Shown here piece after piece: positions 31,396 through 42,212 of a stretch of DNA of 64,000 nt. Origin of the DNA: Sepioteuthis lessoniana (lineage: Eukaryota; Mollusca; Cephalopoda; Myopsida; Loliginidae); NCBI GenBank assembly GCA_963585895.1, contig OY757904.1, forward strand, positions 155,029,919-155,093,918. Reading direction: 5' to 3'. Position numbers and translations under genes: made by a program. Positions within the stretch are counted from its first letter, which is position 1. Every line of letters begins with the position of its first letter. Below the pieces are notes generated by a model, which had not been told where the DNA came from, ran no database searches, and saw only the letters and a program-made list of their open reading frames with translations.

Positions 31396-31975
31396 AATTA
31401 CATATAAATCTATGAAGTTTAAGTTATCTATTAAACTTCAAATTTGGGATGAGACAATAGATTATTTTCAACGTGGAGTTAGATAACTGATTTTTGGTAG
31501 ATTTTAAAAATTATTTGGGAATTTACTCACAACAACTTTTCAAACATGAACATCTTTTTTTTCTCTAAATACTCAGAAAAAATTGTTCGAGAACTTTTTT
31601 GAATCATTCTTCTTAGGAATAAAACAAAGTTTAATACAAAAATTAATGTTACAAGTTTTGGGTATTTTTATGAAGACGTATCAATTGTTTGTCAAAAATT
31701 ATACATACCTAATATTTTAGAATACATAAATGTCTTTGTTTTGAACATACAAATTATCTATCCACTTTGAGATACAGGAAAATATCAAAATAGACTTTCT
31801 TTTTGGGGGTATCAGTGAGGTTCTTGTTATTTTCCTTGAAACTATGAAACAGAAGCTACATTCATTCTCTACTTTATGAAAATCGTAAAGATAGCGGTAG
31901 CAATGATATTTTTCAAAAATATATTTTACTGATTGAAAAATTTTTTTAAAGATATATTTCAATATCTAAAAAATT
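31396..31975. other. Unassigned AT-rich stretch
   Basis: No gene, RNA or repeat is recognised. The minus frame 31717-31962 shows no domain. Confidence 0.5.
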
Positions 31976-31980
31976 ATTGG

Positions 31981-32315
31981 TATATTCCTGGTTCCATTGT
32001 TATATTCTTCGTTCCATTGATATATTCCTAGTTCCATCGGTATATTCTTCGTTCCATTGGTATATTCCTAGTTCCATTGGTACATTCATTATTCCATTGG
32101 TATCTTCTTCGTTCCATTGGTACATTCCTCGTTCCATTGGTATATTGTTTGTTCCTTGGTATATTCTTCGTCTCATTGGTATATTCCTAGTTCCATTGGT
32201 ATATTCTTCGTTCCATTGGTATATTCCTAGTTCCATTGGTATATTCCAAATTCCGTTGGTATATTCCTAGTTCCATTGGTATACTCCTAATTCCAGTGGT
32301 ATATTCCTAGTTCAT
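31981..32315. repeat. 20-bp minisatellite, ~17 units
   Basis: The unit is TATATTCCTAGTTCCATTGG. Two main variants, with CCTAG or CTTCG in the middle, alternate through much of the array and give a 40-bp higher-order period. One unit is 19 bp. Because 20 is not a multiple of 3, frames stay open on both strands (97 and 78 codons) and encode a 20-residue repeat. These are not genes. Confidence 0.93.
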
Positions 32316-32344
32316 AGAGACGTAAGAAGGTACTCTTGATGTTG

Positions 32345-32790
32345 TTCTATTTTTATTATTATTCATTTGTTAAGACTCCTAGGGCATCTCCGCTTTTTAT
32401 TATTTTCTCATATGAACCTTTAGAAAAATCTTTCCACAGAACATATCCTCTGATAATGCAAAATCTATACATAAATCAAATTCTGTTAAGTAACTGAACC
32501 GATATTTCCCCTAAAAAAGACAACAAAAATACTTCTTCGTACCATTTTTGTAAAATCCTCCAATTTAACCTTGAATCGCTTTACACTATTGCTTTTTCTG
32601 ATCTGATTAGGTAATTTGTTTCAAAAACATATTCTCTGAGCTACAAAATCCAATTGGTTAGTAGATTGAGGTTTCGAAATGTATCGTGACGATAAACTTC
32701 CTGTTCGAGGAGAAATATTGAAAAAAATGTTTATTATAATTAGAAATTCCATAAGTCTAATAGGGAGATTCTCCCGGGCAAATGGCTCCC
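32345..32790 (-). pseudogene. CR1-like LINE, C-terminal fragment
   Basis: Minus-strand translation contains SIFLLEQEVYRHDTFRNLNL, TNWIL and LREYVFETNYLIRSEK, followed by an end like SDSRLNWRILQKWYEE. This matches in order the other CR1-like fragment at 61270-61868 and the C-terminal tail typical of CR1/L2-type LINEs, downstream of the RT. No start or RT is present. Confidence 0.65.
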
Positions 32791-32887
32791 CGCCAACAAT
32801 TAAAATACAAGTTAAAATATCAATTAAAACAAGTTTATCTGTTAAAATAACAATTAAAATAAGTTTATCTGTGTCAATTTTCGTTTA

Positions 32888-32889
32888 AT

Positions 32890-32932
<43 letters not shown>
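32888..32932. repeat. (CA)n(TA)n microsatellite
   Basis: CACACACA followed by TATATATA. Unassigned DNA continues to 33300. Confidence 0.93.
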
Positions 32933-33302
32933 GCGTATATATAAGTTAGCATAGCGTAGATATCGAGTCAATGGGCTTTTTAACTATCGGTTTCTCGCCT
33001 ATGTGATCGTTTGACCAAGTGGTTCCCGCATGGTATTGGCATTCACTGTTTACTCTGAGTCGACACAATCTTAACTTCGATATATTCGCCCATCAGCGAG
33101 ACTGAGCATCCCTAAAACTACACATTTCGTTCCGTTTACTCAATATGTGTTACATTGATTAAAACTTGTATAAAAATAATGGTTATATAATGAAGAGTGT
33201 ATCTACCCCAAAAAGCACTGGGAATGAACGCAAAAATAAAATATTCAAAACTGGTAATAAATTGTTATAGCAAAGATTTGGTTAACGACTGGTATGTTAA
33301 GT

Positions 33303-33514
33303 TTGGTTTGGTTTGGTTTCTTTGTTTAACAGCATATCAACTTTCATGGGTTAATTAATGCCAAAGCTATCTTTCTAGAGGAACTGTAGAGATAGTGTTA
33401 AGGGGTTAATAGCTTATCCAAGGGTATTAGTCAAAAAGTGAATCTAATCGACAGGAGTTCAGACCCACTATGATGTTGCAGTCCAGCACATTAGCTTCCA
33501 CGCTACGCAAGCCC

Positions 33515-33515
<1 letters not shown>
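33303..33515 (-). mobile_element. SINE-C, reverse
   Basis: Begins GGTTTGGTTTCTTTGTTTAA and AACTTTCATGGGTTAATTAA (tail). The core is short (TATCCAAGGGTATTAGTC). The head is degenerate (CAGGAGTTCAGACCCACTAT). It ends at a (TA)n run, 33518-33550. Confidence 0.8.

Positions 33516-33517
<2 letters not shown>

Positions 33518-33550
<33 letters not shown>
33518..33550. repeat. (TA)n microsatellite
   Basis: Uninterrupted TA run. Confidence 0.95.
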
Positions 33551-33552
<2 letters not shown>

Positions 33553-33554
33553 AA

Positions 33555-34305
33555 AATCAACTGATTTCCGCACTAAAAAAGTGTTGAGTAGATTCGAGAA
33601 GCTATACATTTTGTATTTGTATTTTTGACCAATTGGCGCTAACGTGATTTTTAAAAAAATCTTTGAGATTCAAAATAAGAATATTTGATTTACTGCAAAA
33701 GATTTGAAGGATCAAAACCCAAAATAATCTCAGAAATCTTTTCCTTCCTGGATTGTTTAAAATACATTCTTTTAAACCTTTTTTAATTTCGATCCCATCT
33801 AAATCTCATAAATAAGCGATAAAATAATACACCAGCCCTTACTCACAATTTTAGACTTATTTCGTTTGAGTGAAAATCTAGCATTCTTTTCCTTCAAGAA
33901 ACATTTTCTTTTAACGTCGCCAAAGTATCTTAAATTGAACGAACATGTTTGTTTACATAAATATTCGTGCTGCCATTGAATCTTTACTTTGCAGATGAAA
34001 ATTTCAGTTGCAGTCATGTACATATTAGCATATAAATATACTTTCTCTCTCATATAGTGACATACTCACTTAAAGCTCTTTTCACACACAAACTGTGACA
34101 ACTAGATTTAGGCTAAACAAAACTGATATTTTGAATGCATGACATTTTCTTTCTTACAATTTTGAGGAGATTTTCACTCAAACCAATATTATTTTTTCTT
34201 ACAAGAAAAGATCTTGTAACTTTTTTCTTTCAACAAAATTTTCACTCAACTTAAAAGAATAAAATTTATCAACTTGTTGATCGGTGTTTTACTTAATCAT
34301 TTACA
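33555..34305. other. Unassigned AT-rich stretch
   Basis: No named repeat. The minus frame 33799-34053 has no recognisable domain. Possibly single-copy. Confidence 0.45.
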
Positions 34306-34311
34306 CGTTCG

Positions 34312-34605
34312 TTTGCAACCATTTGGTGTAATGGTTATCGTCGCAGGATATGGACACGGTGACAAGAGTTCAAATCCTGGACCTGACTGGTTGCATTTCA
34401 CATAGCACTAATACCCTTGGGAAAGGTATGAATCCAATTAGTCTCCCTCCAGCTATGGGTAAATAGTAGGGCAGACTAGGTTCTTCAGCCTTGGTGAGGC
34501 AACTAGTATAGGAGTAGGAAAACTCTGAATTCAAACCTGTTAAACTCCGCTTAAAAATTGACATTGTGTCATATCCTGCCCGAGCGGAGGGGTTGGTAAA
34601 TATGA
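34312..34605 (+). mobile_element. SINE-B, full length
   Basis: The head has an A-box region (TTTGGTGTAATGGTTATCGT) and B-box GAGTTCAAATCCT. Then TTGCATTTCACATAGCACTA, core CCCTTGGGAAAGGTATGAAT, GGCAGACTAGGTTCTTCAGC, CTGAATTCAAACCTGTTAAA, CCCGAGCGGAGGGGTTGGTA. It is the best intact B copy and fixes the head for the family. The minus frame across it is an artefact that recurs wherever SINE-B occurs. Confidence 0.92.
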
Positions 34606-34668
34606 TTTGCAACAAATTATTGGAGACCTTGACGTGATTTGAACACATTTATGCGCTACATTTATCCG

Positions 34669-34669
<1 letters not shown>

Positions 34670-34726
<57 letters not shown>

Positions 34727-34745
34727 ACACATACATACGTGTGTG
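34670..34745. repeat. (TA)n(TG)n microsatellite
   Basis: Long TA run then TGTGTGTG. Confidence 0.95.
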
Positions 34746-34749
34746 TGAG

Positions 34750-35405
34750 CTTATTGTTTTAAATATTTTTTTTATTAAATTAAGAATTTGCTCAAATACT
34801 GGCTTGTCGAATAGGATAAAAATGGAAAAAATTCTCATCTCATAGCCTTAGGTCGAATACATTACTACAAGTTTCATGGGCTTAAAAAAAGCAAAACGCA
34901 ATCATCAGATGAAACGCCATAGTAAAATGGACGAAGGAGGACTCATAAAATGATCCATATTCCTTGTATAATGCAAAAAATGACTGTATGCCGAAACAGT
35001 GGAAATACGTAGGAGAAAGTAGAAGAAAAAAGTTCCTTTCACTTTAAGAAAATACTTAAAAAATTAATAACAAAATTGGTCTTGGAATATGCTGTATGAC
35101 AAACTTACTGCTGTAAATTGTTGCACTAGAATATAAAAATGATAACCTTGATGGAATCCTTCAAAATTTTCTCAAGAAGACGAGACTTCCCATTATACAG
35201 AATAGAAATAGTTCTAGGAAGAACTGTTTGAAATTGATGTCAAAGCAGAAAAGATCTGATATTATAAATTGTATTATAAGAAATAGTAATGATTTAATCC
35301 AAAGATCTGCTAAATGCATTAAATAAATTTGCGCTATCAAAAAAAGAAATAATGACAGTATGATGGAATTTTCTAAAAGACTGACAATAAACCATCTAAA
35401 AAAAA
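34750..35405. other. Unassigned AT-rich stretch
   Basis: Nothing recognised on either strand. Confidence 0.45.
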
Positions 35406-35409
35406 GGAA

Positions 35410-35660
35410 AGTTGGCGACAGTAGTCGACGACGACCCGAAGGCTCCCTTTGTAATAGCTACTACACCGAAGAGTAGGAGAGGGCGCCACTTCTTTCCCTG
35501 GATTGCTCCACTTTACCCTTGATCTTTACCTTATAATGCTGAGTGTTAAGCAAGGAGGCATCAAGTACCGTTTTTTGAGAAATTCGGCATGACTCGATCT
35601 GGGATTGAACCTCGGTCTTCCAGGCCATTGGCAAACACTCTACCCACTTGGACACGTATA
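35410..35660 (-). mobile_element. SINE-A, reverse, near full length
   Basis: AAGTTGGCGACAGTAGTCG (3' end), ACCCGAAGGCTCCC, AATAGCTACTACACCGAAG, ATAATGCTGAGTGTTAAGCA, and the head in reverse with TGGGATTGAACCTCGGTCTT (B-box side). The 3' end abuts a short A-rich run. Confidence 0.88.
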
Positions 35661-35906
35661 TATATATATGGTCTGAGGGACACACACACAGACACACAAA
35701 CTGGCGATGAAAAACCTTAAATATCTTTTATTATTGCCCCAACCTTTAATGAAACTTCGATGGCTTAAACACGCATTGGAAGAGATTATTTTCCTTGTGT
35801 ATTGTTGTCAAATTTCAATTAGCTGTAGCGAAGTCATAATTTTCTAGAATGAAAATTCTCAGAAATTTCTTATTTTTGGTATTTCAGTTTATCTTATATC
35901 AATATA

Positions 35907-36152
35907 TGATCATCATCATCATATCGTGCTGGCAGCACGGATATCCCTGACCCTCTCTCGCCACTCCTCCCTATCGTTCATCGCCCTGGGTAGGTCTTCA
36001 GGACAACAACCTGTATCCTCACATAGCTGCTGAATGTACGTTCGAGCTGGTCGTCCTGCTTTTGCGCGGCCATGTGTGGGGATCCATAAGAGTACATCTC
36101 TTATGAGTTCATCTCTGCTTCTCCAGCAGTGTCCTGCATGTGTCCTGCATAT
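35907..36152 (-). pseudogene. RTE-like LINE, extreme 3' end, 5'-truncated
   Basis: An uninterrupted minus frame reads RTHAGHCWRSRDELIRDVLL, GRPARTYIQQLCEDTG, EDLPRAMNDREEWRERVRDI and RAASTI before the stop, matching the C-terminus of the elements at 3825 and 57085. The 3' end is a short ATG-type simple repeat (CATCATCATCAT at 35911-35922 in this strand). RTE-clade LINEs typically end in short simple repeats rather than poly-A, so this supports the clade call. It is the least damaged RTE copy here, but only ~240 bp long. Confidence 0.8.
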
Positions 36153-36467
36153 ATCAATATATAAAGACTTCAATTTAAAGCGAAACTTACACAGAAACGA
36201 CTTCTCGTATTTAAGTCTTATTTAGCTTAGAAGTTGGTTTACTAAAATCGATCTAACATAGATGCATAGTCTTCAGGCCACGGCGATTCACAGTCACGTG
36301 ATCTTGATCTGAGATTTCTACATATTCAAACTATTTCTAACGGACAACGCTTCCAAACATGGCGTGAACTGCACACAACGAACAGCCTTATTCAAAAATT
36401 CATTGATCACAGGAAACATCCTTAAATTTATGGCATAAATTAGTAAATTGTCGTCTAAGTAAGTAAA

Positions 36468-36715
36468 GTTGGCGACCGTAGTCGATGGTGACCCGAAGTC
36501 TCCCTTTTCGATAGCTACTACACCAAGGTGTAGGGGAGGGCGCTACTCCCTTCCCTTGATTGCTCCACTTTACCCTTGATCCATACCTTATAATGCTGAG
36601 TGTTAAGAAAGGCGGCATCAAGCACGATTTTTTGAGTTTTTGGTATGACTTGACCTGGGATTGAACCCAGGTCTCCCAGGCCATGGGTTAACACTCTAAC
36701 AATAATGGCATAGTC
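36468..36715 (-). mobile_element. SINE-A, reverse, near full length
   Basis: AAAGTTGGCGACCGTAGTCG, TAGCTACTACACCAAGGTGT, GGGAGGGCGCTACTCCC, TTATAATGCTGAGTGTTAAG, and head with GGGATTGAACCCAGGTCTCC (reverse of a perfect GGGTTCAATCCC B box). The best preserved B box of the A copies. Confidence 0.9.
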
Positions 36716-36884
36716 CTACACAAATCATCGACAATGACTTATGATGGTCGTAAGTACATGTACTAGGATTATGACAGCAATAAGTAAATTATCATCTAAA
36801 TTACCCCGAAATGAAAATAACACAGACAATTCATTTTATTAGATATATTAACCAAAATTACATGAAAGTATCTTGAAATACTAT

Positions 36885-37810
36885 ACAGCCCCCAGACGAC
36901 TTTGGAATCTCCTGTAAGTCTTTCTGGCGTTTAAATTGTTAAGATTGGTAAATGCTGTCTTTATCCTTTCTTTCAAGACCTCTGGTATTGCACAGATTTT
37001 TGTGGCACCCTCATCTAACCGCGCAAAGGAATTGAAATCTGTGGAGTTTGGCAGCTAAATGTTAACGGTGATGTGGTCGCGGAAATTTTGTCACAGCCAA
37101 GACAGGTTCTCCCGGGGGTGTGGCGTGGTACAGATTCCTGTTGCCAGAGGTAGGTTCTTCAAGCAGCTCCACCCAGAATAGCACTATCTCCACCAGTCAC
37201 TTGATGTGGGCTTCCGAGTTGAATCTGAAGCCGTGTTAGAAAACGAATGGAGACATAACGTTATCATTGCTAGTGATCACCCTAAAAAATATGATAGGGA
37301 CTGGGTGTTCGGTTTTCATTACTCTCAGTAAACCTTGTGGGGATGGAGCAAGTCAACAGTTGTTCTGTGGGATCACCATCTGAATCAGGTAGACATTTTT
37401 CTCCTCTGAGAAAAACCAAAGCATGTTCGGTTGGAGGGGATGTTTGAATTTGTTAAAAAGCTTCGCCATGCGGCCTTTCCGCTTGTTTTTTACGGTCTGT
37501 GATAAAAATAGTTACTTTCTCATTTTCAATGAGAAATATTGAATGTCTTCAAGCAATACCTGCCTGATATTAAACTAAGACATTCCCATGTCCCTGGTTA
37601 TAGACCTGATTGACTTTCTGGGATCGTTATCAATCATGGCATGCATTTCACCAACTAATTCGAGAGTTCTTTTCTTATCAGAACGATCTGAGTGAGGCTG
37701 TACCTTCGTTATCCCCACTAAACTCATCCAACACTTTTTGAATCCTTTTCACTGACGTCAGATTGATACCAACTCATTGTGAAATCCTCGTATTGAAGCA
37801 TTTGACCTGA
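36885..37810 (-). pseudogene. Tc1/mariner-superfamily transposase pseudogene
   Basis: On the minus strand, in several frames and in correct order: TASLRSF-like start near 37740, ELVGEMHAMIDNDPRKSIRS, EDIQYFSLKMRK, LTNSNIPSNRT / PNMLWFFSEEKNVY (first catalytic region), TESNENRTPSPYHIF, YLWQQESVPRHTPGRT (second catalytic region), FRDHITVNIXLPNSTDF and LKERIKTAFTNLNNLNARKT, RFQSRLGAV at the C-terminal end. Family members have Asp at the first two catalytic sites; here both read Glu. Stops and frameshifts are abundant. Length ~930 bp is close to a full transposase ORF. I found no convincing termini. Confidence 0.75.
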
Positions 37811-38588
37811 ATGCTAAACAGCACAGCTTGTCCTTTCCTAATCTTTAGAAAAGTGTATGACAATGTGAGGTATTCATTGGTGCTAAAAACTTGTGGAGAG
37901 TATGATGCATTTTTTATTTAAGAAAAATGTAATTTTCCTTTTATAAAATTATAAAACAGAGTTATTGACTTTAAAATAAATTCAGAAGTCAATTTAAAAG
38001 ATCTCTGAGGGACTAGTACAACTGAAACTTTCAAATTGTCAAAACAAAAAGTAAGCAGTCTTGGGGTTTTGTTGGGGTATTGATCCATTTTAAATTACGG
38101 CATCTCTTGCTCACCTGTTGGGGTTAAAAGATCAAATCTTTGGATAGATTAATTAGATCCTTGATTTTTGTTTTGGTTAATGAGAAAAGAGATGATCCCT
38201 GAGAAGGCGTGGGCTGGGACCCTTAACTAACCAAACTCCTATATTGTGGTTTGTTTTAGTGACCAATTACAATCTGATACGTGTAAATGATACTCTTCTA
38301 ACAGACGTAGATCAGAGCCTTTGAATGGCTGACCAGTAGTAGAAGAATATGTAAATATCTGGGATTGGTTAGCCAATCTGGAATGTTTGTTCCCTGAGGA
38401 ATCCTTTGTAAAAATTGATGTTTTTAGGGTTAAAAAAGAGAAAATATCCCATGTTCATAGCGAAGAAAGGAGAATAAGAAAAGAAATGTCTCTAAGAACT
38501 AAAGCCCCTCCAGCAAAAGTTGAGAAACATTGAAAGGCTGCACTAGTCAGATACCTCATTTGTCTGTCTCTGAAATGCAACAAAAAGC

Positions 38589-38590
<2 letters not shown>
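37811..38590. other. Unassigned stretch
   Basis: Mixed composition, no long frame and no repeat I can name. Possibly single-copy or an old DNA-transposon interior belonging to the neighbouring transposase. Confidence 0.4.

Positions 38591-38591
<1 letters not shown>

Positions 38592-38626
<35 letters not shown>
38592..38626. repeat. (TA)n microsatellite
   Basis: Uninterrupted TA run. From 38630 to 39010 nothing is assigned. Confidence 0.95.
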
Positions 38627-38628
<2 letters not shown>

Positions 38629-39012
38629 TGTTGTTACTTTATTGTGTTCCAATAAATGATTTTTAATTGTTAACGGAGAGTTTTTCTTGTCTTTGAGTTG
38701 CCAACACCCAGGCAACTTGTTTCAACGAAATACTCCAACCGTCAGAAGTTTCAGATAGATTGTGTCATTCACTATCAGTAGATCTTTCAAACACAACATT
38801 GACATAGAGGGATTTAATAAACCAACTAACAAGAAACGCATTGGGTAATCACGGAACTAAGTCCTCAATCAAGTACCGTGACTATCATAGGAACACAAGT
38901 GAGTTGCTTCCTGGTGCTTGTTTCTTCAAAGATTGCTGCACAGTAGACAAAAAACTGAAGCAAACAAAGCGCGTACACTAAATTAATCTACCCATCGCAC
39001 CCTATATATATT

Positions 39013-39044
<32 letters not shown>

Positions 39045-39112
39045 AAGAAAGAGAGAGAGAGAGAGCGAGAGAGAGATAGAGAGAAAGAGAAAGAGAAAGA
39101 GAGAGAGAGATT
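39013..39112. repeat. (GA)n microsatellite
   Basis: 100 bases of almost pure GAGAGA with AAAG interruptions. 39113-39600 holds nothing recognised. Confidence 0.95.
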
Positions 39113-39599
39113 GCTTATAACTGTGTGTCAATTTATTGGTCGTTGTATGATTAATTTTTCACTTAAATGAGTTTATGGCCTTAATACTTTGAGATAGAAA
39201 TTGTCTCGACCAAATTGACCCTCATTTCAAGGAAGAAGTGGTTCAGGTTTCAGTCTCATCTCACTGTTAAGATCTTTCTCTGATAAAAGGAAACAATTGA
39301 GACAGGAAGGAAATCTTTCATGAAATCGATCTTCTTGAGTGTTTCTCATATCAACTGAGGGCATCGATAAGATGCCAACTTACTTCTCATATGTCCAACG
39401 TGCCAACTTCTTGGTTGATTTAACTCATCAAGTCATTAAGACCAATTTTTGATACCTAACTATGTATTTTTTCATTCTTAAAGCGAAGCTTCAGTGCTGT
39501 GTATATAATCAAAAGAATGAACATATAGATTTCAAAGAAAAATATTTTCAGGAGTCTATTTTAAATCATAAAGTAAGTGTATATGTATATCAATCAACT

Positions 39600-39700
39600 G
39601 ATCGCCTACCCGCAGGATGATGACTAATGCGTTAGTCTTGCAAAGAATGAGTACAAGTGAGTTTGATTCTCACTGAGTACTACATCAGTATTGTAATACA
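39600..39700 (+). mobile_element. SINE-G-like tRNA head
   Basis: GATGACTAATGCGTTAGTCT resembles the A-box side and GTGAGTTTGATTCTCACTGA the B-box arm (G-T-T-x-G-A-T-T-C with flanking stem GTGAG/CTCAC). It is followed by GTACTACATCAG. Confidence 0.5.
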
Positions 39701-39702
39701 GT

Positions 39703-39972
39703 GTTTATTTACCCAACCCTTCAACCACAAGGTCAATTTTAAGCCGAGCCTTACAGGTTTGAATTCAGAGTTTTCCTTCTCCTAGACAGGTTGCCACACC
39801 AAGGTTAAAGGAACGTTTGCTCAACTATTTACCCATAGCTAGGGGGGTAGTTGGATGCATATATTTTCCAAAAGTATTAGTGCTATATGAAAAGCTCACT
39901 ACTTCATAAAGGATGCGAACTCGAGTCACCGTTTCCATTTTATACGATAATAACCATTACACTACAAGTATT
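39703..39972 (-). mobile_element. SINE-B, reverse
   Basis: TATTTACCCAACCCTTCAAC, GTTTGAATTCAGAGTTTTCC, CTATTTACCCATAGCTAGG, TTGGATGCATATATTTTCC, and the head GCGAACTCGAGTCACCG then AACCATTACACTACAAG. Confidence 0.82.
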
Positions 39973-39974
39973 TG

Positions 39975-40300
39975 CAAAACTTAGTATCTACTTTTGGTCG
40001 TGGCTATAGTGAAATGGTTTACAAGCTAACTTGGGATTCAATTGTTAACGGCTAACCTATGCTTGTGGTTTTCAACAAAACTAAGTTGAGTAATCATTAA
40101 CGAGCTAGTGTAGCAGACTTTTATTAGTAACTTCACTTTTTAATGAGTACTTTGTAGCTTTCATCTTGCAAAAGACGAAGCAAAACATTGGGTTCTTTGC
40201 CATGGGGTAATGGTTAATGATCGAGCGAGGTTATGAGGCCATTACTGCTCGTGAGCTTTATTCTCACTGAGTACCTTAAATTTTTGACTGCTGGTTATCG
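39975..40300 (+). mobile_element. SINE-G-like heads, first block of an imperfect duplication
   Basis: 40000-40070 (TAGTGAAATGGTTTACAAGC, GGGATTCAATTG) and 40193-40275 (ATGGGGTAATGGTTAATGAT, GCTTTATTCTCACTGAGTAC) are tRNA-like heads. The interval GACGAAGCAAAACATTG recurs near 40815, so this block is partly duplicated at 40690-40940. Confidence 0.5.
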
Positions 40301-40304
40301 TTGA

Positions 40305-40560
40305 AGAAAATTCAGCCGGTGACCTGAGTTCAAATCCCTGACAGCGTTGTTTGTTTTCTTCGCACTAATGCCTTTGGAAAAGGAATAAATTCTTCTCTTT
40401 TCTTCCCAAATACGAGTAAATAGTTGGTCAGACTATTTTCTTCAAGTCTTAGTTAGGCAACAACTCTAGAAGAAGGAAAATACTGAATACAAATTAGGTG
40501 TACATAAAAACTGATCCTGTATCACATCCTACCCATTGTGGAGAGGTTGGGTAAATATAT
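40305..40560 (+). mobile_element. SINE-B, degenerate
   Basis: CCTGAGTTCAAATCCCTGAC (B-box), CTAATGCCTTTGGAAAAGGA, TAAATAGTTGGTCAGACTAT, AAGAAGGAAAATACTGAATA, GTGGAGAGGTTGGGTAAATA. Confidence 0.75.
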
Positions 40561-40689
40561 ACTTCTAGCATTGTTCTTGACTAATCCAGACTTTGTAATT
40601 ATTTGGATATAATTTAATGGCTAACGAGCAACCATAAATGATAAGGATCTCACATCTAAACAGGTACTTTATGCTTGTTTGTTGCTAAA

Positions 40690-40975
40690 GTCAAACTTAG
40701 TGACTATTTGCAGATATCGCAGTGGAGCAACGGATAGCGAGGTCACTTAGCAGATAAGAACTGGTCGTGAATTCGTTCTTCACTAAGTACTATGCAGTTT
40801 TTCCCTTGTAATGGATGAAGCAAAACATTGTAAATAATTAGGTCTCTCATTGTGGGGGTAATGGTTAATGTGCGATCTAGGTTAGCATGCCATTACTATT
40901 AGTGATATTGATTCTCACTGAGTACCTCACATTTTTAGATCGGTGCTAAAAAATAAAATTGGGACCCTTGCTATA
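40690..40975 (+). mobile_element. SINE-G-like heads, second block
   Basis: 40717-40800 (GTGGAGCAACGGATAGCGAG, CGTGAATTCGTTCTTCACTA) and 40855-40935 (GGGGGTAATGGTTAATGTGC, TATTGATTCTCACTGAGTAC). It matches the 40100-40275 block, including GATGAAGCAAAACATTG. Confidence 0.5.
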
Positions 40976-40977
40976 GA

Positions 40978-41185
40978 TTTGGTTTGGTTTTTTTATAGAA
41001 TGATATATCGACCTTCGTGGGTCATTTAATGCCAAATCCCTCCTTGTTAAAGAACACCAGTGGTATTATTTAACCCATCATTATGATGGGTAAAGGAATT
41101 CATTCCTTTCCCAAGGATATTAGTCTGAAAGTGAATGCTATACGTGACAGTCTAGTATGCTAGCCACTACGCCGAGGGGAATCCT
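40978..41185 (-). mobile_element. SINE-C, reverse
   Basis: GGTTTGGTTTTTTTATAGAA, GACCTTCGTGGGTCATTTAA, CCTTTCCCAAGGATATTAGT, then a head remnant with TAGCCACTACGCCGAGGGG. Confidence 0.82.
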
Positions 41186-41189
41186 CCTT

Positions 41190-41930
41190 TGCTGAAGGAT
41201 AAGCTTAGTGAGATTTTCTAGTTGACCATTGGTACTGTAATCAGAACGGAGTGTCCTGTTGCTTTGGATTCATAGGAGACATAAAAGTTTAATAAATATC
41301 TATAGATAGAAATGTTTTGGTGTGATTTAATAAAAAGTTAAATGTAATACAGAAAATATGAACTGAGGTAATTGATATCAAATATCATCTTTAGAAAATT
41401 ATGTAGATAAAAACCAAGATAATCACATTTTGTTACTTTAAGGAATATTTATGAAGCTTGAATACAAAGCTATAAAAGAAAGAATGTTTTGCTTCTAATC
41501 TGTTATTAGCTTATTTACTGCTAAATAAAAAAAAATCTATGTGAACATCTGAATTCGCAAATTCCTTAATTTTTGGTAGAAATAGATTGATTAAATGTAT
41601 TGCTAACAATTTTCCTTGAAATACATTAAAAATAGTTAGAATATGTTTGTAAATTGTCCATAATTAATGCTAGCGTTTCTGAGTATTGTATGGGATTATC
41701 AGCGGTCGAGAATTAAGACAAACATTAATAAAAGTGTAAGATTATTAGATGAATCAAGATACAAAAACGAAACAGTTAAGACTGCATATTTGTCTGTAAA
41801 ATTTGAATTTGTCATACAAATTAGTTTCAATAAAAATTGTTAGTAACGCATCTTCCCTCGTTGGATTCAAACACTTCCTTGTTTAAGTTTATACTTTCGC
41901 TTTTAGGAAATTCGATTAGTTTTTGAAAAT
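41190..41930. other. Unassigned AT-rich stretch
   Basis: Nothing recognised. Possibly single-copy. Confidence 0.5.
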
Positions 41931-41934
41931 TTAT

Positions 41935-42212
41935 CATATTTACCAACCTCCTCCCCACGGGCATGATATGACATAAGGTCAATTTTTAAGCGGAGTTTTA
42001 CAGGTTTGAATTTCTTCTCCTAGACTAGTTGCCTCACCGAGGCTGAAGAACCTAGTCTGTCCTACTATTTACCCATAGCTGGAGGGAGAATAATTGGATT
42101 CATACCTTTCCCCAGGTATTAGTGCTATGTGAAATGCAATCAGTCTCGTCCAGGATTTGAACTCTTGTCGCCGTCTCCATTTCCTACGACGATAACCATT
42201 GCACCTCCCGAA
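41935..42212 (-). mobile_element. SINE-B, reverse, near full length
   Basis: CATATTTACCAACCTCCTCC, TCAATTTTTAAGCGGAGTTT, TAGTTGCCTCACCGAGGCTG, CTACTATTTACCCATAGCTG, GTGAAATGCAATCAGTCTCG, and the head GGATTTGAACTCTTGTCGCC with ACGATAACCATTGCACC. It has an ~11-nt deletion after GGTTTGAATT. 42215-42550 is unassigned. Confidence 0.9.

Noticed and set aside
31977..32270. 97-codon plus and 78-codon minus ORFs with a repeated Ser/Phe/Pro pattern
   Set aside because: Encoded by the 20-bp minisatellite. Any 20-nt repeat lacking stops gives such frames.
34312..34384. Candidate tRNA gene
   Set aside because: A- and B-box-like sequences are present but the acceptor and anticodon stems do not pair well, and the segment continues into a SINE-B body found many times in the window.
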